Source: Megaustenia siamemsis
Taxonomy: Eukaryota > Mollusca > Gastropoda > Stylommatophora > Ariophantidae
Direction: 5' to 3'
DNA: 64,000 nucleotides
Assembly (NCBI GenBank): GCA_032433765.1
Contig: JAVIAB010000059.1
Span: 61,282,582-61,346,581, forward strand
The notes beneath the pieces were generated by a model that saw only the letters and a list, made by a program, of their open reading frames with translations, ran no database searches and was not told the origin of the DNA. Shown here piece after piece: positions 26,880-40,263 of the stretch (its first letter is position 1; every line of letters starts with the position of its first letter). A program made the translations under genes and the position numbers.

Positions 26880-29800
26880 TATGTTTTTTATGCTATGAAA
26901 AATGCTATCAGCTAATCCAGGTTGTTGGGTTATTCAAAGCCGTACCATGGTTATAATGGTTGAATATGTTCTAGACCATTCACAGCGTATAGATAAAGAC
27001 ATTTCTGTGAGATTCTATAAGATGTGTAATTTTTTGGTTTTATTGACATATGCTTGCTTGCTTGCGTTCGCCCGATGATTAAAGTATTCTAGAGTATTCG
27101 TAGACTAGAATTCCTCTTCGTAATCCGTCCTTAAAAGGACGTTAAGTGGACGCGTCTGCATTGTGTTGTGGTTTGCAGTATAACTGTTACATTTGCGCCT
27201 TTCGGCCCAACACATCTGACTTCAGCATATAAATTTTACCAACTTTAAATTTTAACTAGCCTGAATGGTTTTGCTAAATTTTTTGCCAGCATATTCCCAA
27301 ATGCTTAACTGCTCTCAAAATACCTCCAACAGTTTTTGTACCCCTTTTTTCCATTGGAAGATATTTCAGCAAAACTTTATCTTAAGGACTGTGCAACTTT
27401 TTACAGTGCTATGTTTTAACCAATCAAAAATATTTATAGAAAATTAAAAAAACAGTGATAAGTGTGTAATACATTGTACATATCTTAACAGTTATTTTAT
27501 TTGTAAGAAATTTGATAAAAAATGCATCCATCATTAAAATAATACTTCAAATCAACATTAACAGATTATAAAATGAAGAGAAAATTCAAGAATAGAATGA
27601 ACAGGATTTTCCTTTATGGCTGAGATACTTTTTGTGTTGTTTCAACTGTCTTGCTGGCTGTACGGTTTTAAATCAAATCATTATTCTGTTTGTGTGAGTT
27701 ATTGAGTTATTTGCAGGTCATCATCATAATTGCACTCTGAACATGTCCATAGATGCCCACCCATATCCCTTCCTCAGCGAGTCTCGAAGTGTCCAGTGAC
27801 TGACAACTCCAGTCTGTGTTGGTTGATAAGTCTTCTTTACACATCCACTAAGTTTCTCGTTTCTGGCTGTGCCCATCTTAACTCCCCTCTCTTTCATCTG
27901 AAGGAGGGACATGGGCTCATGATTGTCGAAGTTCTGTGTCTTTGTGTACTTTGTCACATCTGTTCGGAAATATTTCACTGGTCTTTAATCATTTAGTTGA
28001 TTCAGATTTTTCTACCTTTCAGCTCCCTATGGAGCATAGGTCTTCAACAAACACTTTCCAGGCCATTCTATTTCTTGTCATTCTTTTAAGATCGTTCTAT
28101 GTCTTCCCCATCATCTTCATCTCTGCTTCCATCTGTCATCTCATACATCTCTTAGACAGAGAACCTTTATCTTTCCTCGATGGTGGATTTACTTTTATTC
28201 TTTTCTTTGACTTGTCCATGTTTGTGAAGTTTTTTTGGCTTATTTTTCACGGTACTAGATAGCCAATCCTATGCCCAAACCTCATTAGTCACCTCTTATA
28301 AACATGCCTGGTAGGTAACAGCACCACTATTCTTTACTTCCCTTTCGAGCCCCGGCAGCCCACAGGCATTAATTCAGATTATGTTATGTTAATTAGGATT
28401 ATCATCACAGCACTTCAGACACAACCATAGTTACTCCAATTTTCTCAAAATGTCTATCAGTACACAACGAATAATTGTGCAAGTTTGGTATTAGTTGACA
28501 AATCTTCTCATTCATCCAGAATATCGCTCTCTTCTAGCAGCACCAGTCTTCAATCTAGTTCACATAGTCTAGGCAGCCATGTATTTATAATTTTGTCAAA
28601 TTTCTTTCTTCTACCCATCTTTTGTAAGTTGTTAATGACATAGTCTAGACAGCCATGTATTTATACGTAGGGAGGTCAAAAAGTAATGCACACCAATTTT
28701 TTTCTCGGAAACTATTCGGGCAAAATGTGTGAAATTTTCACAGATTGTAGCTGAACATTCCCTTTACACTACCTATTTTTCAACATAATCTCCGTCCAAG
28801 CGTATTGCCTTACGCCAACGCGAAACTAGGTCATGAATGCCTCGTTTGTACCAAGTTTTGTCCTGCTCGCGTAGCCATTTTTTAACTGCATGGATCACAT
28901 CCTCATCATTGTCAAAGTGTGTCCCACGCAGGAATTTTTTGAGTGGTCCAAACAGATGGAAATCTGAGGGCTGTAAGAAGGATGGGGCAGTACAGTCCAA
29001 CCAAATTTGTTGATTGCTTCCCGTGTTACCAGACTTGTGTGAGGGCGTGCATTGTCATGTTGAAGCAACAAATCTGCAGATGGCTTATTTGGCCGAACTC
29101 TGTGGAACCGATTTTTGAGTTTTGTCAGTGTATTGATGTAAGCTGTCGAGTTGATTGTCTCACCTCTTGTCATTACATCAACAAGAATCACACCATCAAT
29201 GTCCCAGAAGACAGTGATCATCACCTTTCCGGCTGATGGAGATGTTTTGAATTTTTTTTCTTTTTGGTGACTGCGGATGATGCCATTCCATTGACTGCAT
29301 TTTTGTTTCAGGCTCATAATAATGTGCCCACGTTTCGTCACCGGTAACAATTTTTGACAAAAACATTTCTCCTTCAACACCGAAACGCTCCAACAATTCA
29401 GAACAGAATGTTTTCCTTTGAACTCTGTGATCATTTGTTAGGCACCGAGGAACCCATCAAGCGCAAATGTTTGAATATCCGAGAGTTTTAAAAATTGCGA
29501 TTGCACTCCCCTTGCTGACTGTAAGCTGCAATGCCAATTGCTGACTAGTGATACGCCTATCCTTACGAATAATGGCATCAGCCCGGTTTAACATGTCTGT
29601 GCTGGTAGCCGAGGCAACACGTCCAGAACGCGGTAAATCATGCAGCTCCACTCGTACACTTTCTGCAGCTTTAATTCTCTGAACCCAGCGACTAACTGTG
29701 CTCCTATCGACTGCAGAACATTTGTACACTGCACACAGTCGTTTATGAATGTTTGCCACAGTTTCTTTTTCTGCAACCAGAAATTCTATGACAATTCGCT

Positions 29801-32800
29801 GTTTGTAACGGACATTGTTGACAAGCTCCATTTTAACGGTTCATAGATTGCGTAATATTTATCAGAATGCTGTGCAATTTGGTGCACATAATTAGAACAT
29901 GTCATATTCCAAGTGTGCAAAATTTCATATTCCTATCTTTATTATTAGCCGAGAAAAAAATTGGTGTGCATTACTTTTTGACCTCCCCTGTACTTTTGTC
30001 AAAGTTCTTTCTTCTACCCATCTTTTGTAAGTTGTTAATGACATAGTCTAGACAGCCATGTATTTATAATTTTGTCAAAGTTCTTTCTTCTACCCATCTT
30101 TTGTAAGTTGTTAATGACATAGTCTAGACAGCCATGTATTTATAATTTTGTCAAAGTTCTTTCTTCTACCCATCTTTTGTAAGTTGTTAATGACATAGTC
30201 TAGACAGCCATGTATTTATAATTTTGTCAAAGTTCTTTCTTCTACCCATCTTTTGTAAGTTGTTAATGATTTTGGCCCGATCCATTGACTATCCATCAGC
30301 AGAATCTTATTTTGTAAAAGCATTTAAGATAAATACCACATTACCCCAAAAATCATGTGCTGAAGGTCTGTAAAATATAGGGTCACTAACACCATATTTC
30401 CCTATACGCCACTTGGGGTGACGGGGGTACTTTACTTTTTACTATTTAAGATAAATGAAATGACATATTGTGATGTAAAGAGGTATAGGATGTCCCTGGA
30501 CATATCATAATTTTGTAGAAGAGTTAAATATTAAACGTCATCATACTAGGTCTCGGCACTTAGAGATGAGGAGGCTAGCTCTCTTCCTCAATATTTTTTT
30601 GCTTACTTTCCCAACTTTTAGAGTCAAGTACAAATTTTTCTTTTCAACTAGATTGTCAGAAAAACATCAGGGGACTGTGATTAAATTCACATTCACTATA
30701 TCATCAAGCCAGCGCATAATCAATGCACTATGTGTATTTTATCATGATGCACAAGGGAAACAGTTAACGTCCATGAGTACAGTACTTATTATATAGCGTT
30801 TAGTCTTCTAGATACAAGTACATATTATATAACTTTTTTTTATATCAGTGTTAAAGCTGGCTTGATTAACAGGGTTTTGCTATTACTTGGGATTTGCTAT
30901 TAACTGGAATGTTTATCTTACTTTTGTAATCATTCTTTATATAACTAATGCCCTTTAACAGACAAATTACACTTTACTTTTATTTAAGCATTTATAAATG
31001 TATCTGTATGTAAATTTTGTACTAAAAAGACTTCAGCTGAACACTTGCAATGTAAAATTAAGAATTTCTTAGGATATAGAAAATAGTCATGTTGAAAAGA
31101 AACAAAATTTAGACTATATGAATTTGACCTACATTAGAAGGCATGGTGGGATCCATGGAGAGTCACGATTAGTAAATTGGACTTTTGAGGACAAGAGAGG
31201 AGATTCTGATCAACAACCGCCATGTACCCCTTGTCATAAGTAGGTATCAGATTTTGAAAAAAAGGATTGGCATAATAGTAACCACATAACTCAAAAATGG
31301 GTCACTCGTAAAAAAAATATATGGTTTCGTACGACATACTCTTTATATTCAATGGAGACATGATTGAGTTTCTTTCTTTGAGTAGGCATGGAACATGATG
31401 ATTATGATTGTTGACATTGGGTGATAATGGTAAGGGAAGTCACTCTAGTGTAGATATTTACTTTCATGAGCATTAATCTACAAAAATATCACCAGCACAA
31501 AAATTAAGATTAAAAAATCTACATGCTTGTGTGGTATTACAAAATGAAGCCACTCCCATCCATAAAGTATCAATTTTAAGAGTGAGTAGAATGTAGTAGT
31601 TTGAGGATATTTCCGCCTGTAAATGTTAATCCATATCATCATCATCATCAAGTACCGGGCCTACTGGCCTAGGTGATCATGTCTCTCCACAACTTTTGAT
31701 CTCAGCAGCTATTTATCATTTCTGTTGTTGACCTTCTGCCAAGCCTTTCTTTTAAGCTGTCTGTTATTTTTTTCTCTTTGCTTCCCTCTATCTCTTCGTC
31801 CCTCAATTTGTCCAGTTGTTACAATATATTCCAGTTGTTCTCTTCTCATTACATGGCCAAAAAATGATGATTGTTTCTTCCTAATATTGGAAATTAACTC
31901 TCTTTTTGCTTTGACCTCTCTCAGACCATCTTCATTACTCTTCTTGACTGTCCATGGTACTCTCAACATTCTTCTGTAAAACCACATTTCTACAGACTCC
32001 AGTGATCATCTTGTCTGTTGTCCTATTGTCCATGATTCGCATCCATATGTTAAGACTGGTTTTACATAACATTTAAGAACTTTTTTCTTGTTTCTATTGT
32101 CAAAAATGGATTGCATAGTATCTTCCTTTAATCCATATATAGGATTGTAATTAAAATGCCACTTTGTTAATAAAGCCAAGTACTATGTAGATATCCCACT
32201 TCATTAAGCCGAGGCGTTGTACAGTGAAGTCACTAATACCTCATTACCCAAAGGAAGTTTCTATGGGAATACTGTGTACCTTTTCCTTGCCATGTAGAGT
32301 ATGGTATAAGGGGGATTGGTGTTTGAAATGGATACATCCAGGTGTTTTCCGATCAGTAGGATGTTGTTTTGATTTCCCCATTGTTTCAATATTTTTCTCC
32401 ATCAGGTTAGAATAGAGAGTCCAGAACTTTATATTGCGTTTGTCATTTGACATTTGATCTCATCCCCTCAGTACGCACACATATACAAGCACATAAGGAG
32501 AGCAGACTTCCAGAAATGAAATGAAGCAATCTTAAAAATTTCATTTTTTTTGGTTTACGTAATATTATGTTAAATACCTGCACATGTAATATATACATAT
32601 ATGTAAACTTGTATTTTAATGAATTTCTTACATTATGCTCCCAGGTCAAGGAACAAGGAAAGAAGGCAATGGCTGACTTTAAGACCAAACTCTCAGGAGT
32701 AAGTTTTGGTGTTGAAACATTTTTTTCTGGATTACTTCAAGTGATTTTCTGGTGCTGTTTTGTGCTGATCTTTAGACATTTGTGAAAGCTGTTTGAGGAT

Positions 32801-35800
32801 GATGATGATGAATGTGGATGATAAAACAGGATTATTAGAGTGTGAAGTTATTTTGGAAGGAAAAAAACTAAAGTTACTTAAGAAACAGATATGAATAGAA
32901 GATGAAAATAGATTGAACACATATAAGAAATCCTGATGCCCGCATAGCAAGACAGGCACTGTCTTGGAGCCCACAGAGAAAGAGAAAGCGAGGAAGGCCC
33001 GGAATACACAGAGAAGAGAAATCATGGAAACCCTGAAGAAAATTGGCCTAGACTGGAGAGAAGTAGAGAAAATGTCAAGAATAGGGATGGGTGGAGAGAT
33101 CTTTGTCTGTGCCCTGTGCTCTAAAAGGGGTCTTAAGAGTTTTGATTGGTCTGCTAAAGAGATTAGATTGATTTAGACATTTTGAGGAAAGTTCTCAAAG
33201 TATTTTGGCCAAACAAAATCAGCACTTATGTGTTGGTCCATAGGTGCAGGCAGTGATAACTAACAGATGCCTAGAACAAGATCGGCAGGCCATTGGGTTC
33301 AGAAGAGATCCGTGAACCATCACATGAAATATCACAAAATGAAATTTAGAAGGAAAGTAAAGGGATACAAATGAGCCCAAAAAGTTATATTATGACTCAA
33401 ATGTGTATGTTGGGGGCTTTACAAGTTTATTAAAAAAAACAGAACAAAACAAAATATTCTGTATTCTGAGAGAAAACATTTCATATTTTACTCTTAATGC
33501 TGCAACTTTTTAACGTAATGTTGTTGTTGTTATTGCCTCTGCTGTTGCTGCTGCTGCTTATTTTCTCCTCAATCCAGACTTTAGATAGAAAATAAAATGC
33601 CTTTGAAAAACAAGTGTCTCTGAAGAATCTCAAATGGATTTTTATCCTCCACATCAGTAATTTTTAACCTCCTCATTATTGATTTGTTAAAATCCTCAAT
33701 ATGAGTGATTTCTTTTTTATTCTAAACATTACTGATTTTTTTTTAATTCCCAACATTACTGATTTTTTTTTTATTCCCAACATCACTGATTTTTTTTTTT
33801 ATTTCCAACATCACTGAATTTTTAAAAAATCCCCAACATTACTGATTTATAATCCTCAGCGTCAATGATTTTTATGCACCACATTACTGATTTCTTAAAA
33901 TTCCTGTTTAAAAGCTGACAGATAATGAGGATAAGAAATGGTCTGTGGGAAACATATCTGGAGGAGTTGTCCATTCAAAGACCTCCAGGCAGCGACCAGC
34001 GACGACTCATGCAGGGACTCTTCCAAGGGTAAGAAATCACACTCTTCGCATGCACAGGAGACATTGATGATATATTAATCATTGCTGATCTTTTGTGTTG
34101 TATATGGAGTGTGGCCTTTGAAATGTGGATTTATAGAAGAATAGATAGAATTGGATGGAAAGAAAAGAAAACAAACGATGAAGTTTTAAAACAACTAAAA
34201 ATGAAAGAGAACTACTAAACACAATTAGAACAAGACAAATGAAATTTTTGGGGCATGTTAAAAGACACAACAGCCTAATAAAAGTAATATTGGAAGGGAA
34301 AATAGAAGGTAAAAGAGGCAGACCAAGACTAACATGGACGAGTAACATGAAAAGATGGACAAGTCAACCTATGACAATCTGCACCATCAAAGCAAGAGAC
34401 AGAGCAGAATGGCACTCTATGGTAGCCAACCTTCGTTGCGGAAATGGCACTCAATGATGATGTTGATGTAGTGTGAAAACAAATATAGTTGTTGAAAACA
34501 AAAATGGAGTAATTAATAAAGTTGGAACTTTCATTCTAATGAATGTTACACTAATTTAATGATTTCAGCTAGACAGTTGTTAGTGTATAAACATGAAAAT
34601 ACATTGTCTCAATGTACAATTGAATAATATTATATTTTATCTCAACTCTGGTTTATCAATAGAGTTACTTCATTTTTATAAGGTCTGTGGCTATTCTTTA
34701 ATTATGTACCAAGTCATTAATCATTTCCACCAGTTTGCCATGTCTGCATATTTCTTACCTTTCTTCCAGGGTCTAGTCTGTATCTTTTCTACCTTCCTTC
34801 CAGAATGTAGCATATATATTTCCTGCCTTCCTTCCAAAATGTAGTATGTATATTTCTTGCCTTCTAGAATGCAGTATGTATATTTCCTGTCTTTCTTCCA
34901 GAATGTAGCATGTATATTTCCTGCCTTCCTTCCAAAATGTAGTATGTATATTTCTTGCCTTCTAGAATGCAGTATGTATATTTCCTGTCTTCCTTCCAGA
35001 ATGTAGTATGTATATTTCCTGTATTCCTTCCAGGATATAGTATGTATATTTCCTGCCTTCCTTCCAGAATCTAGTATGTATCTTTCCATTCGTCCCTCTG
35101 GAATCCACTTCGTGACATTTTTTTTTAGTATTTCGGAATCTCTTGTAGTGCATGGCCCATCCAGGTTCATCTTTAGTCTGTTATCACTGAGGCCATTTTC
35201 TCCTGGATGCATCTTGCAGTTGCTTATTTTGTTTGGCTGATATATTCTGTGTATATACAAAATATCAACAAACAATACAGGGTGTTTGGCAAGGTTGTGT
35301 ACCAGATTTGATTAATATGTATAGTGAGATTATTTTAAGATCCATAAGGGGCATGCCTTGGATAACAATCAGAGGTCATAATATAAATAATCTAAGGTAT
35401 GCTGATGATACAATCTTAATCGTTATGAGTGAAAATGAGTTACAAGTAATGTTAGACATTATAGTGAAAGAAAGCAAAAATAAAGGACTCAGCCTTAATA
35501 GCAAAATGACAGAAGTAATGGTAACAGCAAAGAAAAAGACATCACCTCATTGCAAAATAAAGACAAGTGGAACAATATTAAAACAGGTAAATGAATTTAA
35601 ATATTTGGGAACTTTGTTATCCTCAGACGGAAGATGTACAACAGAGGTGAGATGCAGAATGGCTAAGGCAAAAGCAGCTTTCCAAAAAATGAGGAAGATA
35701 CTATGCAATCGATTTTTGACAATAGAAACAAGAAAAAGAGTTCTTAAATGTTATGTAAAGCCAGTCTTAACATATGGATGTGAATCATGGACAATAGGAC

Positions 35801-38800
35801 AACAGACAAGAAAATCACTGGAGTCTGTAGAAATGTGGTTTTATAGAAGAATGTTGAGAATACTATGGTCAGCTAAGAAGAGTAATGAAAACGTTCTGAA
35901 AGAGGCTGAAGCAAAAAGAGAGCTAATTTCCAATATTAGGAAGAAACAATCATCATTTTTTGGCCATGTAATGAGAAGAGAACAACTGGAATATATTGTA
36001 ACAACTGGGAAAATTAAGGGACGAAGAGATAGAGGGAAGCAAAGAGAAAAGATATCAGACAGCTTAAGAAAATGGCTTACGAAAGTCAACAACAGAAATG
36101 ATAAATAACTGTCGAGATCGAAAGTTGTGGAGAGACATGATCACCTGCACCAGCAAGCCCAGTACTTGATGATGATGAATATATTCATAGAATTTTCCTG
36201 AAGTTTATTGTGTGAAATGATGACAGTTTTAATGTTTCAATTTTGGCCGTTCTTTGGAAAGATAATTGCAGATACATTGAAGCATGTGACACTGTGTCTC
36301 ATTCGTTATGGAACTCTGCATTTCCTCAATAATCCTAACACAAATAAAGGTGTTGCAACACAGTTTTAACAGGAGTACATTCATTGTATGATAAATTAAA
36401 GTAATTGTGTCTGTAGTGTGTGTGGCACATAAACTGTTGCAACACAAGAGAAGCACCGCCTGCCTGAGGTGTCTCTCTGCTGATCTCTGTTACTAGACTG
36501 AAGTCAAAGGACAAGAGGTAGGGTTCGATCCCAACCAATGGCTTCCGGGTTCACCCAGACTTTAATGGGTACCGGATTTTTTCTGGGAAAGTAAAGCGGC
36601 ACGGGTGTAATACTGACCTCATTACCCCAAAAATCATGTGCCGAAGGTCTGTAAAATGTATGGTCACTAACACCATATTACCTATACGCCACTTGGCGTG
36701 ACGGGGTTACTTTACTTTACTTTTTTTATTTAAGGTTGGTTGAACGTGGAAGTCGCCATTAAGGATAAAACCAGAACTCTTGTCCTTAGTAGTCCAGTTC
36801 ACTAACCACTGAGCTTCCGCGGCTCCCGCTATCAGAGAGTGGAGAATCCTAAACACCTGATTAGTAGACAAGATATCCTTAATGTGACTATGGGATTTGA
36901 GCATAACAGACACATTATCTGTCAACATGTGTTTACTACAATTTCCTTCATTACTCAATAACTCAATTCCTTCATTTATGATTTATTATTTATGATTTTG
37001 TAATCAGACAAGCAGTGCAGCCTGTGTCTTATTCCTACTGTCTTGTGGAGGTCTTGGGAGCGACAAAGGCTAGGGAATTATACCCCAAACAGAAAATTTG
37101 GACCTGAGACCCCCAGCAGTTAGTGATCCTTGCCAACGTCTCCTACAGTAAGATTGATATGAAACGGCATTGTGTCCCTTTGGAATAAACCATCAAGACT
37201 AAAAGGGGGATTCTGACTTTTGGGCAACATAGAATCTCCATAACCTTGTCTGAGTTGTATTATGGAAAGGTATTCCTTTGCTAACAGCTTAACTTGGATA
37301 TATTGTCATGAACACATGGGAGTTTGTGGCAGTGAGATAGTCGTCAGGCTGACATTGCACAGAAACCTTAAAAATGGACATGTATAACATTGTGAGTACT
37401 TTAAAAGAACACCTCTCACAGGATGGGGATAAGGAAGCTGAGGATAATCCACATGATTATGGAATGGTGGAACACAGTGCCATGAGGGGTAAAAGCAGGA
37501 AAAGCATCCTCAGCGGTAAAGAACTTAACATGGTCAATTGATTTGCAAGGAACAATCAGTAGACAAACATTTTGGTGTTTGCTGGAATGAGCAACAGAGT
37601 GGATATGGGAATACCCCACCTGCAGTGACACCAGTCCAAACTAAAGACATCTCTTTGCTGTGTTTGCTTTTGAGTACCCTACTGTAGTACATCCATTTCC
37701 TCTTCCAAGTTAGAAAACCTGTTATCAGTATGATTTTGTAATGTTACTGGTGCTTGATAGTTTGCATGAAGCTCTTTTTCTCTCTGCTACAGGCGCCAAC
37801 AAACAGAAATTCCTCCATCACAGATAATGAGAATAGGTAAATATGACAAATATTTATTATTTGACTCTTGTCTGAATTTCATGAACATACAGAATGTGTT
37901 TGCTGCTTCTATTGCCTCATTCTCAGACATACAAGATGTTCTATCTTCTCTTCTTCTATCCTTCCTAATTTGCCTCTCTTTGTCAGTGAGAAAGATAGTT
38001 TGCAGTCCTGTCTTCTTTAGAGGGTTTCCTCTATGCAAATATACATTTTATTTTAAAAAGAACTCTTTCCTTCCTCCTCTCTCTTCCTCCCACTCTCTCA
38101 TTTCATTCCCTCCCACTCTCTCTTTCTCTCCCTCTGTATCTCTTCTCTCCCCCCCCCTTTCTCTCTCTTCCTCCCTCGCTCTCTCTCACTCTCTCTTTCT
38201 CTTTAACTATATTTTTTCATAGCTTATGTTTATAACTGTATGGATTGTGATACATTTTTTTTCTATTCTTGTCATATTCTAAAAACCATTTAATTTCCAC
38301 CATCTTTATATATTATACAAAAGAGTGAGTGATTCACTTTGACGTTACTAATTTTGTTGTCTAAAGCTAACACATTTGATTTCCATTAATTGAGTAAAAT
38401 CATGAGGAAACAGATTCAAAGTGAAACATTTTTCAAACTAAGACTTTTCTGTTTAAAAGTCAATATCTTACCTCTAGACCACCCAGTCTCCTGGCTGGGG
38501 TTCCATTCCCCTAAATGTTCACTCAGCATCTTAAAATAGGTACCAGATTATCATCTGCTAAAGTAAAACTATTATGATACTAATCAAGTAGCATATGACT
38601 GCAAAGGTTCATGAAAAATATTCACTATCATCATGTTACCCATACATTTCAAGGCATGTCAAGTATGACATTAAACTGATTGTAAAATAGACTTCTACAT
38701 TCTGTTATTTGGTGTAAACTTTGCCAAAATTCTTATTGAATATTTAGAAGTCACCTTAGGTCCAGTGCTTAATGAACTGGTCTTTTCTTCCTCTTGATTC

Positions 38801-39301
38801 TTCTAGTACAGGAAGATGTTGCACATAGGGCTTTTAGAGTCTCCGGTCAATTGTCTCTATTCTGGGTGAGCTGTTTGATTATAGAGAGTGAATCTTTTGT
38901 TAGACTTTTCAGTGTTTCTCAAGGTCGCCCTCTTTTTCTCTGACTTGATGTTTCCCATTTTAGAGCCTGTCTACTAATTTTCTTTAGTCTATCCACTATG
39001 TCATGCTATTCATGGTTCTCCTCCACTAGACCCCACTGCAATACTTCGGTGGTCTCCCACACCTTAGTTGTCTGTGCTACTTATCTTTTATATGTTCTTT
39101 ATTGTACCCTACTCTCAGACATCTCATTCTTTCCGTCTTTCGAGTACCTGTTATTCTTCTGTTCTCTTCTTTCTCCTTTTTTGTATGCACACTGACCTCG
39201 GTGTGTACTCTTCTGGTTATGTGGGCATTATGCGTACATTTCTAACCATATATGATTGTCCCTATATGAGTGTGCATATCCATGTATGTGTTCATATGTA
39301 T

Positions 39302-39346
<45 letters not shown>

Positions 39347-40190
39347 CTATAATAATACAAACTAATAATATAAACAGAAAATCCTAAAGATCTACAACAA
39401 TTACTTAATGAAATAAACATGGCAAGCAAAAAATATGGACTAGATATGAATATCAAAAAGTCTAAAACTATGATCATAAACAAAGAAAATACTCAAAACC
39501 CACAAGTGGATATCAAATTGAAGGAATAGACCTGGAGACAGTTCAGAACTACAACTACCTTGGACATACTATAACCAGTGATGGAAAATGTACAAATGAA
39601 ATAAACAAAAGAATAGGATTGGCAAAAAGTAATTTTAATGTCATGAAGAACATACTAACATCAAAACAAATAACACCAGGGCTAAAATTAAGAATAGCAA
39701 AATGTTACATCTTCTCAATATTCCTATATGGTGCAGAAACATGGACATTAGACAAGAAAACAGAACAGAAAATTGAAGCCTTTGAAATGTGGATATATAG
39801 AAGAATAGGTAGAATTGGATGAAATGAAAAGAAAACAAACTATGAAGTCTTAAAACAACTAAAAATTAAAAAAGAACTACTAAGCACAATTCAAACAAGA
39901 CAAATGCGATTTTTGGGCCATGTTAAAAGACACAACAGCTTACTAAAAGTAATCCTGGAGGGGAAAATGCAAGGTAAAAGAGGCAGAGGCAGACCGAGAC
40001 TAACATGGACGAGTAACATGAAAAGATGGACAAATCAGCATTTGACAACCTGCACCATCAAAGCAAGAGACAGAGCAGAATGGCGCCCGATGGTAGCCAA
40101 CCTTCATTGCGGAGACGGCACTCGATGATGATGATGATATATATATATATATGATATATATATTTATGTATAGGTTTGTGTATGTATGTT

Positions 40191-40263
<73 letters not shown>

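Larger units (their letters stand above)
28561..30270 (+). repeat. 76-bp tandem array split by a mariner transposon
   Basis: Five units of GACATAGTCTAGACAGCCAT + GTATTTATAATTTTGTC.. at 28561, 28637, 30037 and following. The second unit is cut at its TTTATA by the transposon and resumes at 29993 with CTTTTGTCAAAG. Confidence 0.9.

Noticed and set aside
29457..29831. Mariner N-terminal frame as an independent DNA-binding gene
   Set aside because: It ends at a nonsense codon and downstream transposase text continues in the same element; it is a pseudogene fragment.
34721..35275. 184-codon - strand frame
   Set aside because: It is the antisense reading of a pyrimidine-rich minisatellite.
37827..38222. 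131-codon frame overlapping the microexon
   Set aside because: Wrong frame for the exon and mostly CT-rich low-complexity sequence.
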